From contig JASGCE010000004.1 in assembly GCA_030054295.1 (NCBI GenBank), positions 1 through 40,399 on the forward strand: DNA of 40,399 nucleotides. The letters run 5' to 3'. Source of the DNA: Minisyncoccota bacterium. GTDB lineage: Bacteria; Pseudomonadota; Alphaproteobacteria; Elsterales; Elsteraceae. The notes below the pieces were generated by a model that saw nothing but the letters and a program-made list of their open reading frames with translations, was not told where the DNA came from and ran no database searches. Positions within the stretch are counted from its first letter, which is position 1. Every line of letters begins with the position of its first letter. Positions 20,963 to 29,156 of the stretch are shown here, piece after piece. The position numbers were made by a program, and so were the translations under genes.

Positions 20963-20983
20963 GCCGCCCCTTAGCGGGGCGGC
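20963..20983 (+). terminator. GC-rich hairpin after the fibre genes
   Basis: GCCGCCCC-TTAGC-GGGGCGGC (20963-20983), a perfect 8-bp stem. It has no U-run, so it may attenuate or stabilise RNA ends, not terminate fully. The arms resemble those of the hairpins around 24282 and 24655, but in the opposite order. Confidence 0.5.
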
Positions 20984-21000
20984 GCCACGAGGTTCCCGCA

Positions 21001-21420
21001 GTGGATTGCTACGTCGCAGATGGCTATTGGGACATCGGATACACCGAATCCGACATCTGCGGTATCATGCCACCGGCGCCGCTTGATCCGATCTATAGCG
21101 CAGCATGGATGCCAATCATCCGGCTGGACCGCAAGGGTCAGCCGGTCAGCCTCGAGAAGCTCAGGAAACGCGTTGTCAAAGCCGTTCCTGAAGAAAAGCG
21201 CGAAGAAGTCAGGGCGGCATTTGAACGCATTGAAACGCCACCGCCTAATTTGCCTGATCCCGCTGTTTGGGATGGTATTGCGCTTGAGCTTCAAAGCATC
21301 GCTGACTCGCTTCCGACGCTACAGCGCGGACTTATTGCGGAAATACAGGCTTTGGCCTATGATATGGCCTTGATCGCCGAAGATGAGAGGGAGATTGAAA
21401 TGCTGCTGCTGAGCATGTGA
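21001..21420 (+). CDS. Hypothetical late protein (139 aa)
   Basis: The gene begins with GTG at 21001, 18 bases after the hairpin. The product MDCYVADGYWDIGYTESDIC... carries CYVADGYWDIGYTESDI near the N-terminus and a helical C-terminal half (LEKLRKRVVKAVPEEKREEVRAAFERI; RGLIAEIQALAYDM). The pattern suggests a virion-associated helical protein; no family is recognised. It lies directly before a run of small genes leading to the scaffold. Confidence 0.55.
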   Translation: MDCYVADGYWDIGYTESDICGIMPPAPLDPIYSAAWMPIIRLDRKGQPVSLEKLRKRVVKAVPEEKREEVRAAFERIETPPPNLPDPAVWDGIALELQSIADSLPTLQRGLIAEIQALAYDMALIAEDEREIEMLLLSM

Positions 21421-21427
21421 GGGCGAA

Positions 21428-21583
21428 ATGAAGGAAATTTACAGAACTCGTGACGGCCGTTTTTCATCGCGGCGATTGCTTTGGCAGGGGCCGAACCAGC
21501 CGTTTGCGATGAGGGTGAGCGCAGTGCTTATGGCCCCCAACAAGCTTTTGCAGTTATTGCGTGAGGCCCGGAGGGTCGCCTGA
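21428..21583 (+). CDS. Small basic late protein (51 aa)
   Basis: From the ATG at 21428 to a TGA overlapping the next start (TGATG). It begins MKEIYRTRDGRFSSRRLLWQ, is strongly basic, and ends in an amphipathic helix (LLQLLREARRVA). It is missed by usual length cut-offs but is tightly packed between genes. Function unknown. Confidence 0.5.
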   Translation: MKEIYRTRDGRFSSRRLLWQGPNQPFAMRVSAVLMAPNKLLQLLREARRVA

Positions 21584-21771
21584 TGACCGACGCGGCGTTT
21601 CTCAATCAGGTTTTCCCCCCAAAGTTAGCGTGGGGTCAGACCTATTCGCGGGTCATCGTCTATCGTGGGCGCTTCATGGCGCTCACCAATGACGACTTTA
21701 TAGCGGGAGAAGGCAGAGTGCAGGGCGCAAGCGAACGTCTTTTGCAAGCCGTGATGGTGCTGATCCAATGA
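21583..21771 (+). CDS. Small late protein (62 aa)
   Basis: It starts in the TGATG junction with the preceding gene and ends at an ATGA overlap. The sequence MTDAAFLNQVFPPKLAWGQT... looks like a small domain (SRVIVYRGRFMALTNDDFIAGEGRV) with a C-terminal helix. Unknown family; included because of tight coupling on both sides. Confidence 0.5.
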   Translation: MTDAAFLNQVFPPKLAWGQTYSRVIVYRGRFMALTNDDFIAGEGRVQGASERLLQAVMVLIQ

Positions 21772-22076
21772 TCAACTACGACGGCTGGGAAAAGACCGAA
21801 AGAGGGTGGCGCAAAGTGTATTCCGCGCTACCAACGCCAGTTGCGGGTAGCGACTTTCCGTGCCCCCGCGTCATCACTGATCACATGGACCCGGTGCAGC
21901 ACGTTGACGGCAAGTTCTATGAGTCCAAGTCAGCATTCCGCGCTGTGACCAAGCGCGAAGGCTATATTGAGGTGGGCAACGATCCCGCCCGCCTTCGCAA
22001 GCCAGAACGGCCTAAACCTGATCCCAAGAAGCGCCGTGAAGCAGTGGAAAAGGCTGCTGCTCAGGTTCTCGGATGA
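21768..22076 (+). CDS. Conserved podophage protein before the scaffold gene
   Basis: 102 residues. It contains VITDHMDPVQHVDGKFYESKSAFRAVTKREGYIEVGND (about 37-74), a motif block that I recognise from many podophage genomes, usually one or two genes before the scaffold. The C-terminus is Pro/Lys-rich then helical. The function is unestablished; head assembly is likely from context. Confidence 0.75.
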   Translation: MINYDGWEKTERGWRKVYSALPTPVAGSDFPCPRVITDHMDPVQHVDGKFYESKSAFRAVTKREGYIEVGNDPARLRKPERPKPDPKKRREAVEKAAAQVLG

Positions 22077-22106
22077 TAACCGCAATCCCTTCAGAAGGAA
22101 TATCCC

Positions 22107-23234
22107 ATGCCTGATGCACTCACCGCCACCCCGGAAGGCCCGCAGACCGACGTGCTGCAAGAGCAAACCGATCTGCCGAATCCGGTGACAAACACCATCC
22201 CCGAGGAAGAAGCGCCAGACCCCGGCGACCGTTCGGCGGCCATCAAGAAGGCCTTGGATGATACCCTGGGGGAAGATAACGAGGACGCACCGAAACCCAA
22301 GGTGGAGGCCAAGAAGCCAGAGTCGAAGCCAGAAAAGGCTGCGCCAGAGGCCAAGGTTGAGCCGGAAGCCCCCGCAGCCCCGGAAAAGCCATCGCCGCGC
22401 CCCACGGCCTACAAGGAGCCGCCAGCGGGCTTTGACCCCGCCGCCAAGGGCGAATGGGAAGCTGTGCCTGAAAGCGTTCGTGGGGCCATGCATCGCCGCG
22501 CGCAGGAAATGGAGCAAGGCATTGCCAAGTACCGGGCTGACGCACAGGAATATGAGCCGGTAAAGAAGTACGCCGACATGGCGCGACAATCCGGCACAAC
22601 GCTTGATCAGGCGCTAAGCCGGTATACCCAGATTGAAGAAATCCTACGGCGCGATCCAATCGCCGGGCTTGAGGCTGTGGTTGCCAATCTGGGGCTGAAT
22701 GGCCCGAACGGCCATCCGGCCACATTGAGGGACGTTGCGGCGCATATTCTAGGCCAAAAGCCCGATCAGATGGCTTCGCGGCAAGAGGCGACGATTTCGC
22801 AGCTAAATCGCCAACTGCAGGAAGTCACACAGAAGCTCAGCGGCTTTCAACGGCATATCGAGGCGCAGCAACAGGAGGCCAAGTTTAGCCACGCAGAAAC
22901 CGAATGGGGCTCGTTTCAGCGCGAATATCCACGCGCGGCGGAATTGGGGTCCCCTATTGCGGACTTCTTGACGAAATATCCCGCCCCCGCTAATATGTCT
23001 ATCAAGGATCGCCTTGCGGACGCTTATGCGTGGGCAGTGGCGAAGCACCCGGATGGCGCTCATACCGCCGAACAGCCTCTGGTTCAGACCCAGACAGCGC
23101 CCATGCCGAACCCGGCGGGGCAGAAGTCGATCAGCGGGTCTCCGGGCGGCAATCCTCAAATTGCGACTGGCTCCCGCAAACCTGTAGACCGCTCAGCCGC
23201 CGTTGAAAGAGCTATGCGCGCGGCGGGCCTGTAA
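22107..23234 (+). CDS. Head scaffolding protein
   Basis: 375 residues. The first 120 are acidic and Pro/Glu/Lys/Ala-rich and probably disordered. The middle (about 160-290) is helical (ISQLNRQLQEVTQKLSGFQRHIEAQQQEAKF), and the C-terminus is basic (KPVDRSAAVERAMRAAGL). This acidic-helical-basic layout directly before the capsid gene is the classic scaffold pattern. It would guide coat assembly and leave the prohead. The RBS AGAAGGAA precedes the ATG. Confidence 0.82.
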   Translation: MPDALTATPEGPQTDVLQEQTDLPNPVTNTIPEEEAPDPGDRSAAIKKALDDTLGEDNEDAPKPKVEAKKPESKPEKAAPEAKVEPEAPAAPEKPSPRPTAYKEPPAGFDPAAKGEWEAVPESVRGAMHRRAQEMEQGIAKYRADAQEYEPVKKYADMARQSGTTLDQALSRYTQIEEILRRDPIAGLEAVVANLGLNGPNGHPATLRDVAAHILGQKPDQMASRQEATISQLNRQLQEVTQKLSGFQRHIEAQQQEAKFSHAETEWGSFQREYPRAAELGSPIADFLTKYPAPANMSIKDRLADAYAWAVAKHPDGAHTAEQPLVQTQTAPMPNPAGQKSISGSPGGNPQIATGSRKPVDRSAAVERAMRAAGL

Positions 23235-23249
23235 TAAGGAAGCGATACC

Positions 23250-24272
23250 ATGCCAGCAATCGTCACAGACCGGCAATACCGCCAAATCCTTTCTACTGCC
23301 GTGGCCGAACGGTCATCCGGTATCGAGGACTTGGTTTCAAAGAGCAACCCCCTTTACAACGTGCTGAAGCGCAAGGGCAAGATGCGGGCCTTTTCGGGGC
23401 CTGAAATCCGGCAAACCCTGCAAGTCGGCAAGCAGGAAACTCAGTGGGCGCGCGGGTACGACATCCTAGCCAACCCGCCGATTGAACTGTTCAACGATGC
23501 CGTGTTCTCGCCAGCGGCCATCTATGTCCCGATCTCGCTGACCGGGCAGGAAATGCGTGCCAACCAAGGCCGCAACCAGGTGCATGACGTGATCGACAGC
23601 ACGCTTGAGGCTGCCGAAATGGCGCTTGTGGATGCGTTTGACACCGCCCTGCACGGGGACGGCACGGCGGACGGCGGCAAGGCCATCATCGGCATGGCTG
23701 GCGCGCTGCCAATCGTGACGACCACGGGTGTTTACGGTGGCATCGACCGCGCCACGGTTCCTCTGTGGCGTACCACGACTTACGACGCGCACGCTGCCTT
23801 CCCGACTATCGGAACGCAGGTAACCTCAACCACGATCCGGCCCATGCTGAGCCGGATCCTGTCGCAGCGTTCGAGGGGCAACCGTGCCGCTGACCTTCTG
23901 GTGATGAGCGAGGATCACTATTGGGCCTATGACGCGGCGACCATCGCGATTCAGCGCATTCAACGCGAAGGTTCGCTTGGCGCGCTTGGCTTCGCGTCGA
24001 TCGAGTATGTCGGTGGCGGTACCCGAGCGGAGATCGTTCTGGCCTCCGGCCTGAACAACGCTATGCCTGCCAACACGACCTACGGCATCGACTGCCAGTC
24101 GATGAACATCCGCTACCGTGAGGGCTTCAACTTCGCGAAGCTCTTTGACGGTGACGGGGCGATGCCGATCAACCAGGATGCGATGGCGCAGTTTATCGGT
24201 TGGGAGGGCGCGCTTACCATGTCCTCGCCGCTGTTCAACTGGCGCTTCTACGATAGCAACCCTGCCGCCTAA
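23250..24272 (+). CDS. Major capsid protein
   Basis: 340 residues. Phage coat proteins of the HK97 fold commonly have this length, and this one shows the expected mixture: a helical start (ATDRQYRQILST...ERSSGIEDLVSKSNPLYNVL), a beta core (FSPAAIYVPISLTGQEM) and a compact C-terminus (QFIGWEGALTMSSPLFNWRF). Position between scaffold and decoration-like genes supports the call. Strong codon bias and a good RBS fit high expression. A terminator follows at 24282-24302. Confidence 0.92.
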   Translation: MPAIVTDRQYRQILSTAVAERSSGIEDLVSKSNPLYNVLKRKGKMRAFSGPEIRQTLQVGKQETQWARGYDILANPPIELFNDAVFSPAAIYVPISLTGQEMRANQGRNQVHDVIDSTLEAAEMALVDAFDTALHGDGTADGGKAIIGMAGALPIVTTTGVYGGIDRATVPLWRTTTYDAHAAFPTIGTQVTSTTIRPMLSRILSQRSRGNRAADLLVMSEDHYWAYDAATIAIQRIQREGSLGALGFASIEYVGGGTRAEIVLASGLNNAMPANTTYGIDCQSMNIRYREGFNFAKLFDGDGAMPINQDAMAQFIGWEGALTMSSPLFNWRFYDSNPAA

Positions 24273-24281
24273 GCCTTGATG

Positions 24282-24305
24282 GGGGCGGTTTTGCGCCGCC
24301 CCTTC
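24282..24305 (+). terminator. Terminator after the major capsid gene
   Basis: GGGGCGG (24282-24288), loop TTTTGCG, CCGCCCC (24296-24302), then TTCCCCTT. It is nearly duplicated after the next gene at 24655-24674, and the bases before both stems (TGAT then GGGG) also match. A partial terminator here would boost capsid mRNA relative to downstream genes. Confidence 0.65.
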
Positions 24306-24334
24306 CCCTTCAACGCCATGGAAAGGAAAACATC

Positions 24335-24646
24335 ATGGTAGCCGTTCCTTACAACATCACGCCCACTCTCGGGGCAGACTTCCGCGACCCGGAGACTGCC
24401 AACTATTGGGACTTGATCGACCCCTCGCGGGCGAGCAACCCGTCCCCGCAGCTTGGAACCATGCTCCAAGGCAACAACGGTTTCGACTATGTTTACGGGA
24501 AGGCCACCCCGGCCTTTGCGGCGCTTGCTCGCGCTGACCTGAACACCACGACATGGGCCTTCACCGCCAACGCCTCTGGCGCATGGGAATTCCCGGTTGC
24601 CGTGGCTGCCGGTGAAAACGCCTGGGCTAAACGCTTCGTCATCTAA
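24335..24646 (+). CDS. Putative head decoration or structural protein (103 aa)
   Basis: 103 residues, starting MVAVPYNITPTLGADFRDPE after an AAGGAAA ribosome site. The product looks beta-rich (TTWAFTANASGAWEFPVAVAAGENAWAKRFVI) and lacks any enzyme motif. Small beta proteins next to the coat gene are often decoration or head-stabilising proteins. It is enclosed by two nearly identical terminators, so it is a separately tuned high-expression gene. Confidence 0.6.
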   Translation: MVAVPYNITPTLGADFRDPETANYWDLIDPSRASNPSPQLGTMLQGNNGFDYVYGKATPAFAALARADLNTTTWAFTANASGAWEFPVAVAAGENAWAKRFVI

Positions 24647-24654
24647 CCCTGATC

Positions 24655-24677
24655 GGGGCGGTGCGAGCCGCCCCTTT
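24655..24677 (+). terminator. Terminator after the putative decoration gene
   Basis: GGGGCGG (24655-24661), loop TGCGAG, CCGCCCC (24668-24674), then TTT. The stem is identical to that at 24282, so the pair flanks the 103-residue gene. Confidence 0.7.
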
Positions 24678-24709
24678 CAACCCCCGCACCCTTTCAGACA
24701 GGAACCCCC

Positions 24710-25357
24710 ATGCAAAACAATGAAGCCCTTGTGGTGCCCTTCTTCAAGACGATGGCTAATGAAGACCCCAACGCCAGCAAGGAACAGGGACGCCCGATCT
24801 TCAATGATCTTGAGATTGTGGAAATCCGCATTGCCGGGGACCGTAACTATGCGCCGGTTTTCCCCGCCCATTCCATGTGGCAGCGCGTTGATGGCAATCC
24901 GGTGACCTATGCCGAACGCTGGCCGGAAGCCTATGCCCGCTTCAAAGCCGGGCAAGAACAAGTCGCCGCTGGAACGCCTCTTTCCGAGCTTCCGTTCCTG
25001 TCAGAGGCCAAGCGTGCCGAACTGCGGGCGCTGAAGGTCTACACGGCTGAAGCCTTGGCGTCGATGGACGGCAAGAACCTCAAGGCGCTTGGCGACACGG
25101 GTCGCGAGATGAAGAACCAAGCCACGGCATACCTTGCCAAGGCGGTTTCGTCGGCTGGCACGGTTGCCCTTGCTGCCGAAGTCGAGGCGCTGAAGGCTGA
25201 ACTTGCCGCCATGCGCGGAACGACAGAACCCGAACATGACGACGAAAAGGAGGCGCTCAAGGTGCAGATTGCCACGCTCACGGGGCAGCGGCCACGCGGC
25301 AATCCATCCACTGAGACCCTGCGCGAGATGCTGTCTGATTTGCAGGTGACCGCGTAA
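24710..25357 (+). CDS. Virion structural protein of podophage type (215 aa)
   Basis: 215 residues. The N-terminal half contains YAERWPEAYARFKAGQEQVAAGTPLSELPFLSEAKRAELRALKVYTAEALA, a block that I have seen repeatedly in podophage proteins encoded after the coat gene. The C-terminal half has a coiled coil (AAEVEALKAELAAM) and a helical tail. It may be a minor head protein or a connector accessory. It overlaps the next gene by one base. Confidence 0.7.
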   Translation: MQNNEALVVPFFKTMANEDPNASKEQGRPIFNDLEIVEIRIAGDRNYAPVFPAHSMWQRVDGNPVTYAERWPEAYARFKAGQEQVAAGTPLSELPFLSEAKRAELRALKVYTAEALASMDGKNLKALGDTGREMKNQATAYLAKAVSSAGTVALAAEVEALKAELAAMRGTTEPEHDDEKEALKVQIATLTGQRPRGNPSTETLREMLSDLQVTA

Positions 25358-26043
25358 TGACTGTTTTTGCCGCAATCAAGGCCGCTGTGCTTCGCACTAT
25401 CGGGGCGCAGATTTCGCAAGCCTTCGCGTCTTCTGAGCAGATTGCGGTTGAAATGACCGACCTTGCGAATGAGGTGGCAACCGACATCCTCGAGTCGCAC
25501 GACTGGCGCGCCCTAGCCAAGGTGGCTGAGATCACCGGTACGGGCGCGCTGGAATACCCCCTTCCCGCAGATTATGACAGGATGATTCTAAGTGCTGAGA
25601 TTGACGACAGGGCAACATGGTTCTGGGGATATGAGCCGTTTGAGTCCGTCAATGACTGGATGCGGTTCAAGTCCGGGGCTTATGGGGTTCTGTCGCCGGG
25701 GGGGTGGATTATTCTGGATGGGCAAATCCAGTTTTTCCCTGCGCCAAGTGGGGTAGCTCAATACCCATACATTAGCTCACACTATGCCAGGTCCGAGGCC
25801 GGGGTGACTAAAGCCAGTTTCACGGCTGACAACGATACGTTCAGGCTTCCCGAGCGGCTGTTGACGCTTGGGCTTATCTGGCGGTGGATGGATCAAAAGG
25901 GCCTGCAGTATTCCGAAGCGCTGGCGACCTATGAAAAGGCGTTGGAACAACAACAGTCCCGCGACAAGGGGGCAAGGGTAATTCGGACGCCGCGTCGGCA
26001 CTTCAATGTGAACAGAGCCTATGCCGGCGGGCGCTTGGGATGA
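25357..26043 (+). CDS. Head-to-tail adaptor, P22 gp4-like
   Basis: 228 residues. The helical N-terminus (TDLANEVATDILESHDWRALAKVAEITG) and DFDRMI-like beta core (LEYPLPADYDRMILSAEI) match P22 gp4-type adaptors that fit below the portal and close the DNA channel. The C-terminal helix carries many charged residues. It precedes the nozzle-like gene, the normal order (adaptor, nozzle). The start ATG overlaps the preceding stop. Confidence 0.75.
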   Translation: MTVFAAIKAAVLRTIGAQISQAFASSEQIAVEMTDLANEVATDILESHDWRALAKVAEITGTGALEYPLPADYDRMILSAEIDDRATWFWGYEPFESVNDWMRFKSGAYGVLSPGGWIILDGQIQFFPAPSGVAQYPYISSHYARSEAGVTKASFTADNDTFRLPERLLTLGLIWRWMDQKGLQYSEALATYEKALEQQQSRDKGARVIRTPRRHFNVNRAYAGGRLG

Positions 26044-27638
26044 GAATGCCGACTGCCAAACAGCGGCCCCGGAAGTCGCAGCTAGCGAGCTTTCCGGCCC
26101 CGACCGGCGGCAAGGTGTCAAACCGGAACCTTGCGCTTGCGCGTGATCCGAACCAGCCGCCCGGCGCTGAGGTCTTGGACGACTACTTCCCGACCGCGAC
26201 CGGCGTGGTCTTGCGCCGGGGCATGGTCCGCCGTGCGTCAATCGTGGTTGATGACCCGGTGCTATCGATATTCACCTACATCAGCGGCGCGGCGCAGAAG
26301 ATGTTCGCCGCAGTCTCGACCGGCATTCGGGACATCACGACCGTTGCCGCCCCGAACACCTTCGCCGGGCCTGACGTGCTGACCGGCCAGACCAGCGGCA
26401 ATTGGAACGTGGTGCAGTTTGCTACGGCGGGCGGGACGTTTCTGATCGGCGTGAACGGGACAGACCCTGCTTTCCTGTATAACGGAACCACATTCTCAGC
26501 CACCACGATAACCGTGCCATTCGGCGGCGGGCTGGATACGTCCGATCTGTCCTATGTGTGGGTCTACAAGCAACGCATCTACTTCCTGCAAAAAGACAGC
26601 ATGAACGTCTGGTATCTGCCTGTGGACAGCATCGGCGGGGCGCTGACCTTGCTTCCCTTGGGCGGGGTATTCGTGCGCGGCGGAACGCTGACCTGGGGGC
26701 AGGCGTGGTCGCTGGACAGCGGCGGCGCTGGCGGCCTGTCAGAGCAATGCGTGTTCGTCACGACCGAGGGCGAGGTTGCGGCCTATCAGGGGCTGTTCCC
26801 CGGCGATACAAGCTGGGCCAAGGTGTCTTCGTACCGGATCGGGCGCCCCATGGGTGACAAGGCTTTCATGCGCGCCGGGGGTGATATTGTCATCGCAACC
26901 ACGGTGGGCTTCGTGAGCCTCGCGGCGGCGTCCCGGCTGGATTACGCGGCCTTGGGCCAAAATGCCGTCAGCTATCCGATTGAGGACGATTGGGCGGACG
27001 CGGTGCGGACGCGCGGGCAGACGGATTGGCGCGTTGAGGTCTGGCCCGATCAGCAAATGGCAATGATCAGCCCGCCGCCGATTGTGGGGCAAGTTCCGAT
27101 CCTGTTTGTGGTGAACGTCAACACCGGGAAATGGTGCGTGTTCCATAACTGGGATGTGCGGTCATTGGGCCTTTTCATGGGTGCCATGTATTTCGGGAGT
27201 GCGAATGGCGCGGTCCGGCAGGCAATGGTTAGCGGCACAGATGAAGGCACGCCCTTCACGGGGCAAATCGTGCCGCTGTTCGAAGACCTTGGCCATCCTG
27301 GCAGTCTCAAGATTGCGAAGATGGCGCGGGCGATCATGCGGTCAGCGTTCGAGGCAAACCCGCGCCTGTCGGGGCAGTCAAATTACGCTGTAGCCCTGCC
27401 ACCCCCACCCAGCCTAGGCCCCCCGCCATCCGGCGGGGAATGGGGCGTTGGGCTTTGGGGGGAGGCGCTGTGGGGCGCAGACCGGGCGGCCATCGTCACG
27501 GGGGACTGGGTTCCGGTGGGGGCCTATGGCCACGACATCAGCATCGGGGTCCAGGTGACTTCGGGGGCTGTGACGCCGGTTGATGCGGAGTTGGTCAGGG
27601 TGGACGTTATGTTCGACGTCGGAGAACAAGGGACTTGA
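26040..27638 (+). CDS. Tail nozzle-like protein, P22 gp10-like
   Basis: 532 residues. A short basic N-terminus is followed by a beta-rich body with repeating hydrophobic patterns (VLSIFTYISGAAQKMFAAVS; TFLIGVNGTDPAFLYNG; YFLQKDSMNVWYLPVD; RVEVWPDQQMAMISPP), like the beta-propeller nozzle proteins gp10 of P22 relatives. The C-terminus has a repeat-rich Gly/Trp segment and a beta domain. It would form the lower tail tube. It overlaps the adaptor by four bases. Confidence 0.75.
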   Translation: MRMPTAKQRPRKSQLASFPAPTGGKVSNRNLALARDPNQPPGAEVLDDYFPTATGVVLRRGMVRRASIVVDDPVLSIFTYISGAAQKMFAAVSTGIRDITTVAAPNTFAGPDVLTGQTSGNWNVVQFATAGGTFLIGVNGTDPAFLYNGTTFSATTITVPFGGGLDTSDLSYVWVYKQRIYFLQKDSMNVWYLPVDSIGGALTLLPLGGVFVRGGTLTWGQAWSLDSGGAGGLSEQCVFVTTEGEVAAYQGLFPGDTSWAKVSSYRIGRPMGDKAFMRAGGDIVIATTVGFVSLAAASRLDYAALGQNAVSYPIEDDWADAVRTRGQTDWRVEVWPDQQMAMISPPPIVGQVPILFVVNVNTGKWCVFHNWDVRSLGLFMGAMYFGSANGAVRQAMVSGTDEGTPFTGQIVPLFEDLGHPGSLKIAKMARAIMRSAFEANPRLSGQSNYAVALPPPPSLGPPPSGGEWGVGLWGEALWGADRAAIVTGDWVPVGAYGHDISIGVQVTSGAVTPVDAELVRVDVMFDVGEQGT

Positions 27639-27772
27639 GTGCGGGCAGGGAGCCAATCCCCTGCTGACCGGACAGCCCTCGCTACAGCTCTAATGCGCGG
27701 CCCGGAACCTAAGAGCCACCGGCCTGCGTGTCTCGCTTTCCACGCCGCCGCACTCAGGCTACAATATACCCC
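27639..27772 (+). promoter_or_regulatory. Intergenic gap with possible late promoter
   Basis: 134 bases without a supported gene. TTTCCA-17 bp-TACAAT, ending just before the ATG at 27773, could be a promoter for the ejection-protein genes. No hairpin terminator was found for the nozzle-like gene. Confidence 0.3.
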
Positions 27773-28192
27773 ATGACCCCAGCCTACGCAAGCCAGATCG
27801 TCACCGACGCCCGCGTGGCCCGCTTTGTGGGTGAACGTATCGGGGCAATCATCTATCCACCCTTCACATGCATGGGCATCGAGCGGGATGGAGAGATTGT
27901 TGCGGGGGCGGTGTTCAACTGTTTCACCGGGCACGATGTAGAGATTACGGTTGCGGGAAGGGGCTGGACAAGGGCATTTTTCAGGGCTGTCGGGCAATAC
28001 GCGTTTGAACAGTTGAAATGCGGACGGGTTCAGGTTACAACCGAAGATGAGAAGATCGCGCGCCTTGCAGAAAGGCTGGGAGGCCAAAGGGAGGGCCTTC
28101 TGAGGGATAAATTCGGACCCGGAAAAGATGGCATTGTCCTCGGAGTCCTAAAGCGCGAGTACAAATTCAATGAAAACGCCCAAAGCCCCTGA
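27773..28192 (+). CDS. GNAT-like acetyltransferase domain protein
   Basis: 139 residues starting at the ATG at 27773. It has the order of GNAT proteins: a beta strand with the acceptor region (FTCMGIERDGEIVAGAVFNCFTGHDVEITVAG), then a helical RAFFRAVGQYAFEQLKCGRVQVTT and a final ERLGGQREGLLRDKFGPGKDGIVLGVLKREY. The glycine-rich acetyl-CoA loop is only partly recognisable. Similar genes sit in the tail modules of many podophages. It overlaps the next gene by 23 bases. Confidence 0.75.
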   Translation: MTPAYASQIVTDARVARFVGERIGAIIYPPFTCMGIERDGEIVAGAVFNCFTGHDVEITVAGRGWTRAFFRAVGQYAFEQLKCGRVQVTTEDEKIARLAERLGGQREGLLRDKFGPGKDGIVLGVLKREYKFNENAQSP

Positions 28193-29156
28193 TCCCTATC
28201 AGACAGCTGCCGCGCAAGGCGGCATGAACCGCGACACTGCAATCACGCAGATGCAGTTGAATTCCGGAACGCAGATAAATCCGTGGGGCACCGTTTCCAC
28301 TACGCAAACCGGCCAGAACAGCTTTGTCGATAGTCAGGGAAAGACGGTCTACACGCCCGCTTTTACCCAGACGACCACGCTTTCCCCTGAACAACAGGCG
28401 ATTTTCAACCAAAGCCAAGCGGCAGAGGGCAACCTTGCCGGGATTGCCAATGAGCAGTCGGCGTTTCTGAAGGACTACCTGAACAAGCCGTTCGAGTTCA
28501 ACAATCAGGACGCCGAGAAATGGGCGTTCGATCTGGCGTCACCGCGCATTCGTCAAAGCCAGATGCAGGCCGAAGACACCTTGCGGTCCACGCTGGCGAA
28601 CAAGGGCATCCGCGAGGATTCTCCAGCATGGAATGCGGAAATGTCCCGCATGACCAACGCCCACACCGACCAGATGAACCAGCTGGCCCTGACCGGGCGC
28701 GGGCAGGCATTTAGCGAGGCCATGGCCACGCGGAATCAGCCTATCAATGAAATCACCGCGTTGCTTGCCGGTTCGCAGGTTTCGAACCCCGCGCAGATGT
28801 CCGGGGCCATGCCGCAGGCAAGCGTTGCGGGCGTGGACTATACCGGGCTGGTGAACCAGAAGTATCAGGCGGACGTTTCCAACTATCAGAACAAATTGGG
28901 CGGTATGGGCGGGCTGTTCGGGTCTGTTCTTGGTGCAGCCGGTCAGGCTGGCGGGTTCGGGGCGCTATTCTCTGACCGCCGCCTGAAGACCGACATTCGC
29001 CGCGTGGGCACAACGGATGCGGGCGTGCCGATCTACACCTATCGCTATGTATGGGGCGGGCCGGTGCAGATGGGCGTGATGTCGTCGGATGTGCCAGAAG
29101 CGGTTATTCCGCACGAATCTGGCTATGACACCGTTGACTACGGGGGGGTTCGCTGA
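28170..29156 (+). CDS. Virion protein ending in an intramolecular-chaperone (S74-like) motif
   Basis: 328 residues. The body is Gln/Ala/Asn-rich and helical, like internal ejection proteins. The C-terminal 60 residues contain SDRRLKTDIRRVGTTDAG and VPIYTYRYVWGGPVQMGVMSSDVPEAVI, which match the opening of the peptidase S74 endosialidase-chaperone motif (SDxRLKxxI). The complete S74 domain is longer, so this may be a non-cleaving remnant that serves as an assembly motif. It probably forms part of the tail or the ejected protein set. Confidence 0.8.
   Translation: MKTPKAPDPYQTAAAQGGMNRDTAITQMQLNSGTQINPWGTVSTTQTGQNSFVDSQGKTVYTPAFTQTTTLSPEQQAIFNQSQAAEGNLAGIANEQSAFLKDYLNKPFEFNNQDAEKWAFDLASPRIRQSQMQAEDTLRSTLANKGIREDSPAWNAEMSRMTNAHTDQMNQLALTGRGQAFSEAMATRNQPINEITALLAGSQVSNPAQMSGAMPQASVAGVDYTGLVNQKYQADVSNYQNKLGGMGGLFGSVLGAAGQAGGFGALFSDRRLKTDIRRVGTTDAGVPIYTYRYVWGGPVQMGVMSSDVPEAVIPHESGYDTVDYGGVR

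Noticed and set aside
21930-22589. Leftward open frame opposite the scaffold gene
   Set aside because: Shadow of the acidic scaffold; Leu/Gly/Arg/Trp-rich with no ribosome site.
27639-27772. Possible small RNA or tRNA remnant in the intergenic gap
   Set aside because: No stem set or T-arm pattern could be formed.
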